Notes: a model not told the origin generated them from the sequence alone. A stretch of DNA of 64,000 nt from Lentinus brumalis (GCA_001792895.1 MARA01000001.1:186001-250000); one strand, 5' to 3'. Positions 10,112 through 22,004 are shown, counted from the first letter of the stretch. Made by a program: numbers and translations.

Positions 10112-12787
10112 TCAAGCGATGATGCATTCTTCCGGCTGCTCCATGTTAGCATGTTCTGTGGCCACGCTCTTGAGCATCCCCAGCAGCTCGTCGAGAAGCA
10201 CCCGCAGGAACTCCGCAGGCACGCCCATGCCCTCTGCGGGCGGGATCCACGGCAGCACGATCGCGTTGTTGCCAGAGAGGAGGAAGTTCGGACATAGCGG
10301 GCGAGGAGCGGCCTGCGTGGCATGACTTGCCTCTGAATGCGCTTTCCAGGACCACGAGCGGGGCATGATCGGGTCGTTCCAGTGGTCGCCGGTGCTGCCG
10401 CCGGGGTCACACTTGTTCAACCACTGGCGGAGGCGCCAGCAGCACCAGCAGCACTTGCGGGCGTCGGGGAGGCCGATGGCGAGTTCGTGTGTCTGTGGTA
10501 AGTAGGTGGGTTAGCAAGTTCGTTGTGCGGTGTCTACATCGCTTTGTGCATGCGAGCGAAAGAAAGAAATGACCGACAGAGAATATTCGTTCGAGTGCTC
10601 GGCGGGTGTCTTGGTCTTCTGAGGTGGGGGTGCGCTCCTCCGCGGCTGAGGGCTCGTCGTCGGACCGGATGGCTACTTCGGAGCCTGGGCGAGCGAAGAA
10701 CATGCAGGCAAGGCCCATCGTCGCTGCCTCGGGATGCACCCTGGGCATCGAGTCGACGCCCCCGCCATCTTTATTCGGGTCCACAGGTGTATAACCCATC
10801 TCCGCCGCGCTCACCCCAGACACTGGCGTGTCAAGCAGTCGTCTGAATAGCCAGTCGCGCGCCGTGCGCTTGCGGCTCCATCCGCGCTTACTGTCGGACT
10901 CCGGGATGAGCTCGACGACGTGGTCGATGAACGCCTTACGCTCATCATCCGGCACGGGGAATGAGAGCGCGGGGTTAGACCCGGGCACCGAGATGTGGTA
11001 GACCTCCGGGAGGACGGGTCGTTTCATGTTGAGAAGCTGCACGACGAGCGAGCGGCTAGAGGAGAGCGGCGACACGAGGGCTTTGAGGTGCCGGCCTAGG
11101 TGCGCGGCTGCGGACTCCTCGGGCGTGCGGACGTCTTCTGGTGAGACTGTGAAACGAATGAGTATGAGGAGCTGGGGAAGTTGGCATTCATGAGCGTACC
11201 TGTTGCCTGGAATGTTTTGCTGATTGAAGTGGCAAGATCGACAGTGACATCCATACCATTGAGCTTCGATGCTTCGTCGTTTACAGGAGACTTGAAATTG
11301 TCGTTGGCAGAAGTCAGAGAGATCGCCAGCGTGTCTAGTTCCTCGGCCTCTGTATTGTAGGTCGTCATTACTCCGCAAGCAGGTAGTGGAAGGAACGACA
11401 TTCACCACTCGATCCCGAGAACTCGTCAATGACGAGGCTTTCAGTTGCGGAGTCATCATCCAGAGAGGTACTGGGCTCGGTCACTGACTTTTCAGACACA
11501 AGGGTACTTTGAGGGGTCGACGATGTATCGTCAGAGTCTGCTTCCTGAGGGTCATCGCAATGGCTGGGTTCAGCCGCATCACCTGTGCGTTGGGTAAGCG
11601 TAAGCATGACCTCCGAAAACGGCGGTGCATAAGCTGACCAGTTGAGCTCCGTTCGGAGTCGACGCTCATCTCGCACTCCGCAGAGACGTCACTGTTACCT
11701 GCACGGCTGCCGCCAATGACAATTGTCCTCGTCGTTGTCTGGTCCGGTGCACGCGGGGCTTGATGGTGGCAAACCTCGCTAGTGGCGCAGGGATGATACT
11801 TTCTTGATTCGCATTCTCTAGAGATCCAATGCGAGAAGCCCCAGTCCTCGAAAAGCCGCTCCATGAACCCGGACTGGAGCAGACCGTTGAGAACAGTCAT
11901 CTGCACGCTTGCAGAAATTATATCGCTTGACGAAGGCGGATCCTTGCATGCGGTCTTGGATTCGTCGAGAAGCGCTTCCTCAAGCTTGAGGTATGACGAG
12001 TCGAACGCGTCGACCCACTTCCGAAAATCCCCCTGGGTGACGGAGTAGCGGAAGAACCCACCCGGGCTGCGCTCCGGGCGGGGGACGCCACAGGTCTCGA
12101 GCTTGATAGCTGCTTCGAGGTGATACACGTTCACCGTCCATGGGAGCGGAGACTCTAGGTATATCCAGCCGTACTTGAGGAGGTCCATGGGGTGCTTCCA
12201 TCTGTCCCACAGCTGGCGCATAATGAGCAGGCGTTCGGCGATTTTGGGATAGGCGCTAGATACGATGAAGGTGGAGACCTTGAACATGGCCTCGGGGCCT
12301 GCCAGGGTGCCGTCCTGGAAGGAGCGATATATGGCGTAAATATCTTTGTGGTGATCTTCGGGACTTAGTGCGCAAGTTCAGCCAAAAAAACTGCCCACGA
12401 GAGAGATGAAGCTTACCTGCGGTCATCGTCCTGGTCGAGTATCTCGACGCCAGTCAGACTCGACGTTAGCCGATGGGTGGTTACCTCGTTCCGAACCGCA
12501 CCATCGCGCGTAGTCAACACGAGGCCCTGCAAAGCGTCGCAGTTCGGAAGGCTGGCCAAGGCGACAGCCAGGTCCGAGGATGTCGAAGCGGAGAAACCAT
12601 GACTGTGACCAGGAAGCCTTGTCTGCAGTATTGAGGCGATCTGTTGCGGTGGAGTGACGTATCGGACGACACGTTTGACGGCCGTTTCGTGTGCGCCTTG
12701 CCGGTGCCCTCGCAGGGCCACTGTGGCCAATGCAATGTCGCGTACAAGGGATGTATACGATACACTCCCTTCAGCTTCGGAGTCCAT
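10112..12787 (-). CDS. Large protein with C-terminal Cys cluster; possible fungal deaminase-like family
   Basis: Six exons encode 787 residues: 12417-12787, 11699-12363, 11406-11633, 11200-11349, 10578-11146 and 10112-10492. Five introns of 53-85 nt all keep phase; the last uses a weaker donor (GTCGGT). The N-terminal third is a helical region with AMFKVSTFIVSSAYPKIAE and LPWTVNVYHLEAAIKLETC. The middle (about 325-470) is acidic and Ser/Thr-rich. The C-terminus has THELAIGLPDARKCCWCCW at about 662-680, then GNNAIVLPWIPPAEGMGVP. The cysteine pairs and the following 'W-x-PP' segment recall, from memory only, a group of uncharacterised basidiomycete proteins with a deaminase-like zinc site, but no classical HAE motif stands at the usual distance. 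Function is not assigned. The start MDSEAEGS is the first ATG of the long first exon. Confidence 0.6.
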
Positions 12788-13469
12788 GGCTAGGGAAATG
12801 GAATGTCAGCACGTCCTTGGCTTCGGGATACTGGGAGGAGCCAAGAAGGAGAGTTTCGCAAGTGCGAATCGACAAACTTCATGCGGACATGACTCGCACC
12901 TGTCACGTGGTCGCGAGGTAAAACCCCTCGGCTCACTTAGCTCGAGCCTTGCAACGGAAGAACACAGAGGTTGGACAGTGAGGTCGTTTGGGCGTTATTG
13001 CATGTAAAAGCCTGAAGATCTGGGCCACCTGGCACTTTTACCACTGCTGAAAATCTTGGAAGACCGTGACGCTAACCGGGCCTCGGAGGTCCGGAGCGTT
13101 CCAGCATGAGAAAATCGGCAGCAAAATTACAGCAAAAGAAAAAAAAGGTCCTACCTTCGCAATGATATTGCGATCCAGAGAGCTGACGAGGGCGCAAGGT
13201 GGAGGTTAAGAACATGTACTTTGGCCAATCCGGCAACTTAGACGCCATCTGACTGAGACCCGGGACACCGCCGGCTATGCTAGATCTGAGATTTGTCGCG
13301 GAACTCAGTGCTCACGCTCAGGCTCTGACTGCCAGCATACCACCGACATTCTGTCCCGTCCCCCTGCTTTCGACTTGTATTTCTAACTTAACTATTGCTC
13401 AGCTCTATCTCGTACTTTGCCGGCATCGGTTTGACTCTGCTTTGGTGAACCAAGCCATACGCGCACACG
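12788..13469. other. Divergent promoter region
   Basis: Intergenic region between the minus-strand Cys-cluster gene and the plus-strand lectin gene. It contains A-rich patches around 13120-13150. No supported gene. Confidence 0.45.
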
Positions 13470-15345
13470 ATGTTCTTCAAGAGTATCTTCTACTGCTTGA
13501 CCCTCCTCCCTCTGGGTATCCTGGCTGCGCTGGATGACAAGGCGAAGCTGGCAAACAGGACAATTGACAGGGTGCGTAAAGACTATCTTGCAGGCAGAGT
13601 GTCTGGTTGTGGGGCGCATGGCTAGTGTGCGGGACGGAGACCGCGAGGTCGGGTGGCAGGCAAGCTTCGGCGGACTTGTGTCTCGCGACGACGCGCGTGG
13701 TACGGCAACTTCACCGGAATGGGAAGGGGTATGCTTGGGTGGAACTTGAACGGGTCGCCATGTCTGGGAACGCCCGGACATTGCTCCTTAGCCCGAGCAT
13801 TGGTCGCCTGTTACGCGTAGTTGACGAGGCGTGTGCGCGTTTGTGCTGCAGACTGCTGCTCCCACTGAGAAGTCTCGTCGAACGGACCAGACTCGCATAT
13901 ACAGTTTCTGCACCGAAGGTACCATGATACTCATTGATCCGTCAGACCGTATCTCTCCGTACACATTCAATATACCCTCCCTACATCGACCAGGACCTTC
14001 AAAATCGGTGCGTAATAGCCTATACATGTTCATGTATCCCACTGACCCTACCTCTTTGTAGATGGTGGGACTTCGGCGGCGATGCCTACGTTGTACGTGA
14101 TACCCAGCTTGCGCTCGCGTACCAGTGCTCACCTCACCACAGAACACGAACAAACATGTCCGCCTCACGCGCGCAAAGCCCTCGCAAATGGTGCGCTAAA
14201 TCGCACATATTGTCTCGCTATCGATCGTTGATCATGGTTGCATGGCAGGGCTGGCTATGGTCTCGCGTCCCACTGACAGCATCCAACTTTGTGCTTGAAG
14301 TTGAGTTCAAGGTACGCCACGTTAAGCAACCATTACCCTCCGCCGTCGCTGAAGAAGCACCGTGGGCACTAGATCTCCGGTGACAACAACCACCTCTACG
14401 GCGACGGCCTCGCCATCTGGATCACGAAGGGTCGCGCACAACCAGGCCCCGTATTCGGCAGCATCGGTGAGTGGTTCCCATACTCTCACCGCCTCAGCGT
14501 GTCCTCATTCCCGCGTAGACAAGTTTGATGGCCTCGGCATATTCCTCGACACGTACGCGAACTCACGGCACCCCTACTCGTTCCCCCGCATCTCCGCCAT
14601 GCTTGGCGACGGCGAGATGGAATACGACATGGACCACGATGGCGAAAAGCACCAACTGGGAGCGTGCTCGGTCAGTTGTTCTCGTACGCCGTGGCGTGAG
14701 TGGTTACTAACCAGACGTCGCACTTGGATAGGCCAACTTCCGTCGCACGAACGTCGCCACCAAGATCAAGATCACGTACCTTCGTGAGCAGTACCTCAAC
14801 GTCAAGATGCAGTACAAGGCTTGTAAGTGCACCACCGAAGAGACATCCTTACCAAGTACCCGACGCTGACTCCGATTTCTCCCAGGGGACGAATGGACCG
14901 AATGCTTCACTGTCTACGGGGTATCGCTCCCACTCGCACCCTACGTCGGATTCTCCGCCCTCACTGGCGACGTCTCCGACAACCATGAGTACGTCCATGA
15001 TCTCCCCGCCGCATTCCCCACCTCGCACTGGCGCTGACCGGTCCTGCCCTTCACAGCATCATCTCAGTGACGACGTACTCCGCGATCCTCTCCAGCCCCG
15101 ACCAGCAGCGGGACAAGTTGACTGGGACGAAGAAGCTCGGCTTCGCCGGTGCGGCATCTTCGGGCTGGGGCTGGACGTTCATCAAGCTCCTCCTCTTCGT
15201 CGGGATCGTTGCGGGCGCGCTTTATGGATACAAGACCTACGCACTCAAGCAGGCGAGGAGCGGCTTCGGCCCCGGGGCGTTCGGGTCTGTTGGTAGGAGC
15301 TTGCAGGGCTTCGGCGGCGGGATTTATGATAGCAAGCGATTTTAA
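13470..15345 (+). CDS. L-type lectin cargo receptor (VIP36/ERGIC-53/Emp47-like)
   Basis: Ten exons encode 344 residues: 13470-13571, 13946-14007, 14062-14092, 14143-14190, 14249-14311, 14373-14466, 14519-14670, 14732-14822, 14886-14988 and 15057-15345. Residues 1-20 form a signal peptide (MFFKSIFYCLTLLPLGILAA). The lectin domain (about 35-260) shows THSIYPPYIDQDLQNRWWD, GWLWSRVPL, GDGLAIWIT, FDGLGIFLDTYAN and the metal/mannose-site region typical of legume-like lectins. A membrane segment (about 286-306, FIKLLLFVGIVAGALYGY) is followed by a short cytosolic tail ending DSKRF, which resembles the KRFY/KKFF-type trafficking signals of the family. These proteins carry high-mannose glycoproteins between ER and Golgi. 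Intron 1 (13572-13945) is 374 nt; the others are 50-68 nt. The model is supported by family continuity across every junction. Confidence 0.9.
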
Positions 15346-15516
15346 GTGGTAGTTAGTAGTGGCTAATTATTTCTTTCCTGTGTCCGTCATGCAATGGCAA
15401 TTGGAAGGTGACAATGTACGTACTGTCGTGGCCGACGCGTTGTCTGAATGAACGCCGCAGGTAATAAAAAGTACGCACGGTCCCCAGCACAACAAAAGAT
15501 GCAAGTAGCCATCAAA

Positions 15517-15588
15517 TGGACATTCAGGGGATTGAACCCTGGACCTCACGCATGCGAAGCGTGCGCGCTACCACTGTGCCAAATGCCC
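15517..15588 (-). tRNA. tRNA-Ala (anticodon CGC)
   Basis: The reverse complement starts GGGCATTTGGC and ends AATGTCCA, giving a 7-bp acceptor stem (one G-U pair) and an A discriminator. The anticodon stem CACGC/GCGTG encloses the loop TTCGCAT, anticodon CGC. The internal promoter B box GGTTCAATC and an A box around TGGCACAGTGG are present. There is no intron; length is 72 nt. Confidence 0.92.
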
Positions 15589-15789
15589 GATATGAGGATG
15601 GTCTATGATGCTTCCCTAGCTGTGTTGCTACATTGAGAACCGTAGTCCTCAGGCAGCCAGGGTCCGGGTTGACTTCACTCCCGCCACGTTGTCGCATCAA
15701 GGTGAGTAGACGTGCAGCACCACAAAGTCGACAAAGTACCCTCGAACTGACTCAATAAAGTGCCAGCGCCTGGACTACTTCCGTAAACG

Positions 15790-17337
15790 ATGGATTTCGG
15801 GGCGTGTCACGACGCTCTGATGTGCCAGGATGTCTTGGAAGAAATTGGTAGATGCCTCTTGGCCGAAGAAGATCGTTGGACGGCGGCAACATCTCTGAAT
15901 CTTGCTTGCCTTGCGCGAGTATGCAAGGTCTTTAACGTGTCGTTCAACAAGATGTTATGGGCCAAGCTCCCGTCGATCGTTCCGCTCCTGCGGCTGTTGT
16001 CGTGGGTGAGTTGCGCGCCCCACGACGATGACGAGATCACCAAGATATATGTGAGTATATCCAAACCGCGGATACGATGTTTTCTGTCTGAACATTTGGC
16101 TCAGGTACTGTCGGGGCCCGTGGATCTCGACAACTGGTCTCGATTCCTGTGTCTGGCAAGCATGGTCCGCAAGCTCGAGTCGGAAGCCTACCGCACCGTT
16201 GACCCAGATACCTCTTTCACTGTTTCCCCGTCCGTTTGGAAGACCATGGCTATGCTTTCCGAAGGGAAGCCGTTGCTTCCTAGTCTACAGCATTATTATT
16301 GGCGGGACGATCCGGATCAACCGGCGGACAGCATGTTACTCGAAGTCTCCCTGTTTGTGGCATCGCCATCCTTGCGAAAGCTGTCCCTCGCATTCAGGCG
16401 AAGACAAAGCCTTGACACCATGGCTCAGGCATTCCAGACCATCTTCTCCAGTTCGCCCGCGCTGAGTGTCCTAGATGTCCGCGCCCTGCCTTCCCACCAG
16501 CAAACCCTCTCCCCAACCATCATTCCTGTCGGCATGCTGGGTAGACTCTCCAAGCTGAAGCTTCCTGCTTTTCCGATGCCTGATCCCGACATGTTCCGCA
16601 CGCTATCTTCTATGGAGGCACTGTCGGAGCTCACCATTGGAGCCAGCTTTGGCTATGATTTCTCCCCCGATGTCTCTGGATTTCCGAGCTTGATATACCT
16701 TCAACTCCTCAGGCCCTGCCCAGATACTGTCCTCACGGTTATTTCAGCAATCGCCTCCCACAAACTCCTCCGCTTGGACGTTCAGTGCGCCCGCTTCAGC
16801 GGTGACCGACCCTGGATATGCGAGGACCTTTCTGCCTTATTCACGTTGCTCGCGCAGCGATTTCCGTTGCTGCAAGAACTACATGTGGATGTCGTGACAG
16901 TAACTCTTCAATCCGTCGACTTCGTCACCACATCGCTTATGTCTCTTCTCTCCCTGAAACGCATATCTTTGGCCTTTCGGGACGATTACATGCAGTGGCA
17001 TCGCAAGGCACTCATGACCGACACCTTCTTCTCCGCGTTTGCAGCATGGCAGAGCCTCGTCTCCTTTGGGTTTATCGCGCCATTGGCATTGGATAATAGT
17101 ATCACAGTCTGCGTCGTAACCCCAACGCTGCTGGTGACCATAGCAAATGAGTGCCCTCGACTAGAGGAGCTGCGCATTCCTCTCTTGCGTGTCACGCATG
17201 CCTCCGACGCCATGGATGCGGCATCACTTTCCACCCGCTGTCATCCGTTGCGTGTGCTCGACGTGCAGTACGACGAGACGGTCGCCGATATCCTCCATGG
17301 ACTGTTTCCGCACCTCAACATCGATATCATCGGGTGA
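15790..17337 (+). CDS. F-box-like/LRR protein, subfamily A, copy 3
   Basis: Two exons, 15790-16050 and 16105-17337, encode 497 residues. The 54-nt intron (GTGAGT..CTCAG) happens to be a multiple of three and stop-free, so retention would not break the frame. The F-box-like module reads CHDALMCQDVLEEIGRCL, ARVCKVFNVSFNKMLW and LPSIVPLLRLLSW. The arm continues LDNWSRFLCLASMVRKLES and leucine-rich strands, ending with ILHGLFPHLNID. The ATG is the first after an in-frame stop (TAA six bases upstream). Unlike copies 1 and 2 it has coding residues directly after the ATG. A GTGAGT..AAAG stretch at 15701-15760 may be a 5' UTR intron, although it ends without a clean AG acceptor consensus. Confidence 0.78.
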   Translation: MDFGACHDALMCQDVLEEIGRCLLAEEDRWTAATSLNLACLARVCKVFNVSFNKMLWAKLPSIVPLLRLLSWVSCAPHDDDEITKIYVSISKPRIRCFLSEHLAQVLSGPVDLDNWSRFLCLASMVRKLESEAYRTVDPDTSFTVSPSVWKTMAMLSEGKPLLPSLQHYYWRDDPDQPADSMLLEVSLFVASPSLRKLSLAFRRRQSLDTMAQAFQTIFSSSPALSVLDVRALPSHQQTLSPTIIPVGMLGRLSKLKLPAFPMPDPDMFRTLSSMEALSELTIGASFGYDFSPDVSGFPSLIYLQLLRPCPDTVLTVISAIASHKLLRLDVQCARFSGDRPWICEDLSALFTLLAQRFPLLQELHVDVVTVTLQSVDFVTTSLMSLLSLKRISLAFRDDYMQWHRKALMTDTFFSAFAAWQSLVSFGFIAPLALDNSITVCVVTPTLLVTIANECPRLEELRIPLLRVTHASDAMDAASLSTRCHPLRVLDVQYDETVADILHGLFPHLNIDIIG

Positions 17338-17340
17338 CAC

Positions 17341-18476
17341 TGGTGTACCCGCGCCTCGTTTCCGCCCAATCTGGTCGGATATGCATAACCGCGTATTGAT
17401 GGAGTGCTATACAAGGAAAGGGAGAGACGCAGACGAGGTCTGAATGTGCATGCGAGGCTCAGCGGGGGGTGGATTCCGCAGACCCTGAGAGGAGAACGTA
17501 TTTCGCCTTACGGCCTGGTGACGTCTCGATCGCTCTACTCGTCTCTTCGCGAGCACCGTATCTTGAGAATTCATCCCAGGTTACTAGGAGAACATCAGAA
17601 GCATCGCTCTGCGACTGTCCGCATTCAAATCTCACCTATGCCCATGGTCTGTGACAGTGCGTCAGCAAAGTGTACTTATGCATTGCTTATGCAGTAGTCA
17701 TCACAATTGAACATATTCTTGAGCCACGTTGCCGTTCAGCCCTACTGCAAAGCTTCGTTCCCGATGCTGCCTGAGTAAGCAGTAAATCAGCTCGTACGTA
17801 CGCTCGTACACTCGTACAGACACGAACTTCTCCTTCATCCCGTCCAGCTCCAAGTCGTACGCGAGCTCTCCTGCGGTCGAGACGGCGTTCTGTCCTTGGT
17901 ACGAACGACTCGTATCTCAGAGACAACATACAGCTAACGGATTGCTAATATGGATATTCCTTGTCCCTCGTATCGCCCTCGCCGCTGAGTCTTAGTGCAC
18001 TGATCGAATGGGCCAGATTCAACACGCATCAGCCGCCAAAGACCGCGGTACGCTGAGACGATAGGAGAGACATGCCAGGCGACTCGCATCAGAGGGCGGT
18101 CGCCACCATGTCCATGGGAATCTACACAGAGTATACTTACGGTCAGGCGTCGCAAGCCAAGTAATAGTCACTACCGCCCGGGCAACGAACAGCTCATATT
18201 CAGGGCGTTGTTGCGGTACGTACGCTCTAGCGGTGGCGACCGCGGCGTGCTGGTGCACCGACCGTCATTTACAATTGATACCTAGTAAGTAGTTACTAGT
18301 CGATGACCGCTACACTGAGGATCCTGCCCGCCGGGGCTCGCGGCACCACTGCAGGCTACATGTCACCGAATTTGAGCCTTACAGACAACTTGACTTCTCT
18401 CCCATACATGCAACGTACAATAATTATATGAATCCCCGACGTGAGTTCACTGGCTATGGGGAATAGAGACTATCGA
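17341..18476. other. Intergenic stretch, mostly empty
   Basis: No intact gene. The only recognisable item is the lipase-exon relic at 17820-17870. The rest has short unconnected frames and several GTAC-rich words around 17795-17815. Confidence 0.45.
17820..17870 (-). pseudogene. Relic of the last exon of a monoacylglycerol-lipase-like gene
   Basis: Read on the minus strand after a CGCAG acceptor, this gives ELAYDLELDGMKEKFV. That matches the last exons of the two lipases at 20420 (HELVNESNGMKEKFV) and 22005 (HELAYEPDGVKESFV). The catalytic histidine position just before it is lost and no other lipase exon was found nearby. It is probably a leftover of a third tandem copy, now separated from the others by the 7-TM gene. 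Confidence 0.6.
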
Positions 18477-19908
18477 TCAACACGCTCCCGAGAGGGTGGG
18501 GATCTTCCTCGGAGACGCTAGCGAGATACTGGCCTGATCCTCGAGGGTACTATCGGTGGCGCGTGCGAAGGACAAGGCTGGGATGACCTCCTGCCCGCTA
18601 CGAGACTCCGAAGGACGTGCCCATCCGATGCTGTGAGTGTATATCCTGGATTCTTGTGCCCAGCCCAGGCCGACCCTCACTGTGATGAGCATGAAGGTGA
18701 CGCCGAGGATGGTCGGCGCGCAACCTGTTCCTATGATCTCAAGGTGCGACTTCAACCCATACACGATGACGTAGAATATTCCCCACGCCCTGAAACCAGT
18801 GGGAGTGAGTCCTGGACGTCTATATTTTCGTACCTTCAGGCGACTTACGAGTACAGTGCAGCGCTCTCCACGAAGATAGCCATCGATTCCTGAGTCCACG
18901 AAGGTCTAGTTTGAGCATCCGGAGCGCACGGAATTCGGACGTACCAATAGACTGCGACCACCGTCGTACAGTCCTAAGTTCTTCATTGAACGATTTGTCG
19001 CCCAGATGCGGTATGCAATCACAGCTGGAGCGGTCATGAGGACCGGTTGGTGGCTTATGGACGTTACAATGCGAGGGCGTACCTGTTCCGTAGATGTTCG
19101 TGCTAACGTACCGTGAATAGAGTGCAAACTGATGAACTGCTCACTTACAAGAAGGTCATTGCACAATATGCTTCGATCCATCGATTGACGGCAGGATCGA
19201 ATACGCTTCCACTTGGCTTTGAGACCAAGAACTGGTGTATCATAGCGATCCCAGTGCCTTGGCCGGCGGGTTAAGTGTTGAGCCTCGCCCTAACATACAA
19301 GTTGACTCACCTAGGAGCGCCACGGTAGTCAATGACGGAAGGACGACAATCCACGCACGACGCTCCCATACTAGCCATACGCGATACGTCTGGTGAATGA
19401 CCGTTGCTCGTGAGTGCCTGTATGTGATCTTACGAAGCGTCGGTGAACGCACTATGACGAGGTCGCCAATGAACATATCCAGGAATAGGAGCACGAGCCT
19501 GATGACTTGGGTCTTCTCCTCCAAAAGATTGAGGAAGTCGGTCTCCTGCTCGTGCCCGTCATGGTATACGAACGCGAGAACGAGCCTATGAGCACTGGTC
19601 GCGCAATGCTACGACGCGCGCAGGTGAGCACATGCATGCGGTGCATGGAACATGGAATAGATGAGACATACCGCAGTAACCGTGCCAATCAAGAGAACGT
19701 TCGCGACGATGAGGGGCGAGTTCCGCACCACAAACCAGATGTATGACGGCACCCGCATCCATCCGTGCCAGCTGGAAGTTGTTGGGAATTTGCCTCGATG
19801 GCGGCGAACGAGTAGACCGAGGGATACGGTGGACAAGACGAAGAATATGCCGTACAGGATGGATTCGAAGATGCCCGAAATGATGTGTGCTTTCAGTACA
19901 CTGACCAT
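18477..19908 (-). CDS. Seven-transmembrane basidiomycete protein of unknown function
   Basis: Eight exons encode 344 residues: 19672-19908, 19453-19608, 19311-19389, 19149-19257, 19083-19102 (20 nt), 18945-19024, 18849-18889 and 18477-18789. Hydrophobic helices are visible around GIFESILYGIFFVLSTVSL, QVIRLVLLFLDMFIGDLVI, RRAWIVVLPSLTTVALLG, the segment WIEAYCAMTFFTNIYGT, AIFVESAALYSAWGIFYVIV and PTILGVTFMLITVRVGLG. The motifs AYRIWATNRSMKNLGL and ITVRVGLG recur in a large family of uncharacterised mushroom membrane proteins (recalled, not searched). The 20-nt micro-exon supplies TNIYGT and is required to keep frame. The C-terminal tail is Ser/Arg-rich and probably cytosolic. Function is unknown. 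Confidence 0.8.
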
Positions 19909-20419
19909 GGCTGAAGGGCGTACCAGTACACGGTGGTGCGCCGAGGAGTCTGGAACCCTTTCTTATAGGGCTTGGGTTCAGTCTCAGCATGTTGAGCGCA
20001 AAGGAACCTGGATGGTTCGTGACATCTTGGGACCTACTTCACTGCCCAGAGGTGATATCTCACGCCGCAATGATAAGTAGATGGATGTCGGTGAGAACGG
20101 TTCAGGAACCAATGACATGCACCTGTCAAAGGTAGAGATGAGAAGACTGAACGTGAGACGTGCAGATGTTCGGACACACCTCGGCGGACTCACGCGGCCT
20201 GGCGGAATGGAGTGGCGCCTTGTAAGTATCCTGAGTCCAATCCGTCCCGCTCATACCACGACCAGATATAACTTTCCTTCAGTTCGGAAGGTCCTCATCA
20301 GATACCACCCGGTCCTTCAGAAAGAATCTTGAGCTGTTCCAGTAAGAGTTTGAGTGAAATACACACAGTAACATAGAGCTCTCATGCGAAGGCGAGGTCT
20401 GTTGTTATACAAGACATGC
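19909..20419. other. Spacer between 7-TM gene and lipase 1
   Basis: It is the promoter side of the minus-strand 7-TM gene and the 3' flank of lipase 1. No supported gene. Confidence 0.4.
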
Positions 20420-21734
20420 TCAAGCATGCTTCAATATCCACGAGATGCAATCGTCTACGAACTTCTCCTTCATACCGTTGGACTCGTTCACGAGCTCATG
20501 GTAACCATTCTTCCGGCGTCCGATCAATACAATCACGTCAGGTCAACGGAGGAACCGATGGACGTACCTCGAAGGGGAGATACAGCTTGTCATTTGCGGT
20601 GATCTTCTCCCAGAACTCTCGCGAAGCGTCAGGAGAGGTGACCTACCAAAAATACGACATGCATCAGCGCTGGTATATGATATCGAGGCTTCGGTCGGTC
20701 GCAGTTATAGTGGGATAGGAGATGTTACCTCACCTGGTCGGCCGTCCCGTGTACGATCAGAACCTACCAGTATGGCGGGTGTGAGAGAAGCGAACGTAAT
20801 CCCGCGAGAGGCACACGGCTCACTGGAATGTCGGGTCTCCAATTCTTGTAAGCTTCCTGCAGTAATTCTTCCCCCTGTAACGGCCAAGATTGAGTCAACT
20901 TCGCATGTCAGACCGACCACATGCATGCCGTGCTTACACCACTGAGCATGTCGTGCACACCCTTCACTGACCCCTTCTGTGGGCATAAAGGATCTCTAGC
21001 GTTCGCGGCGCTCAGCTCCTTGTCATGCGTCAACGTCTGCGTGTCAAGTGCAACTGACTATTAGTATTCCAGGATCATACATTCGCGTGCTTACCTCCGG
21101 ATCCACCGGCGCCGGAATAACGAGTGAGGGGACAACATGGCTGGCGAGCATGCCGAGGAAGCGGGCGATCCTTAGAGGTGGGTGCGTCAGGAGGATGAGA
21201 GGGCTCGTCGCAACCACACCTGAAACGAGCTTGACGCTCCCTTCAGTGGGCGGCGGAGAGCTCCTTGTCACAAAGCCCAGGCACAATGCGCCGCCCTGCG
21301 TCACATACGCGTCGTCGAGCGAAGGTGAGAACACACTTCGGGAAGAATTCGCTATCACATACCATGGAGTGTCCCATCAGGAAGACCGGGAGGGTGGGAT
21401 GTTGTTCCTTCAAGTACTTCAGCCACCATTCGATGTCGGCAAATTGATCGTTCCAGCTCGTCTTCCCGTACTTGCTCTCCTTGCTTTTCTGCTTGTGATC
21501 GAGGGCTGTGAGCCCGAATCCGCGCTGGTCGAAAGCGAACACGGTGATGCCACGAGAGGCATACACCCCGTGGGCCCACTCATACCGCGCGATGTACTCG
21601 GCGAAGCCATGGCAGTGCAGCACAACCGCGCGGGCAGAAGATGCTGTGTACGTCCGCGTATAGAATTTGAGTCCGTCGTGTCCGGGCAGCCAGGCCTCGG
21701 TGTAGGTCTCTTGAGAGCTGGGTGGTGTCGCCAT
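20420..21734 (-). CDS. Monoacylglycerol-lipase-like alpha/beta hydrolase, copy 1
   Basis: Seven exons encode 305 residues: 21363-21734, 21095-21295, 20938-21036, 20824-20874, 20734-20763, 20568-20642 and 20420-20509. All introns are phase 0. The catalytic triad is readable: Ser123 in GHSMGG (intron 1 falls inside this motif), Asp250 in VLIVHGTADQ and His280 in NGYHELVNE. The oxyanion region HCHGFAEYIARYE and the strand GITVFAFDQRGFG fit the serine-aminopeptidase/monoglyceride-lipase family, which releases fatty acid from monoacylglycerols or short esters. The start MATPPSSQ (21734) was chosen because it matches the start of copy 2; an upstream in-frame ATG at 21779 would add 15 residues. It is tandem with copy 2 in the same orientation. 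Confidence 0.88.
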
Positions 21735-22004
21735 GCCTTGAGGGAAAGGTACTCTTGCTGGTGGTGAGTGGGAGAGCACTAGGTACTGTTATATCAGCGT
21801 GCGGAGCACATCCGAAGCCACCCTAGAAACGGGCCCCCCGTACGATGCGCCCGAGAAGACGACTCGTACCGAAACGTCATTTCGTCATGAAATCGCACGG
21901 AAAACTCGTAAGAACTCTGCTGATGAAGTGATATTTTATCACTGACGTTGTTCATCATGATGATCACTGTCAAGGAGCGTTATCGGAACCTACATAGTAC
22001 AGAA

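Noticed and set aside
16051..16104. Reading F-box-like copy 3 as a single uninterrupted frame of 515 residues
   Set aside because: The in-frame 54 nt has a GTGAGT donor and CAG acceptor at the position where all six relatives have an intron.
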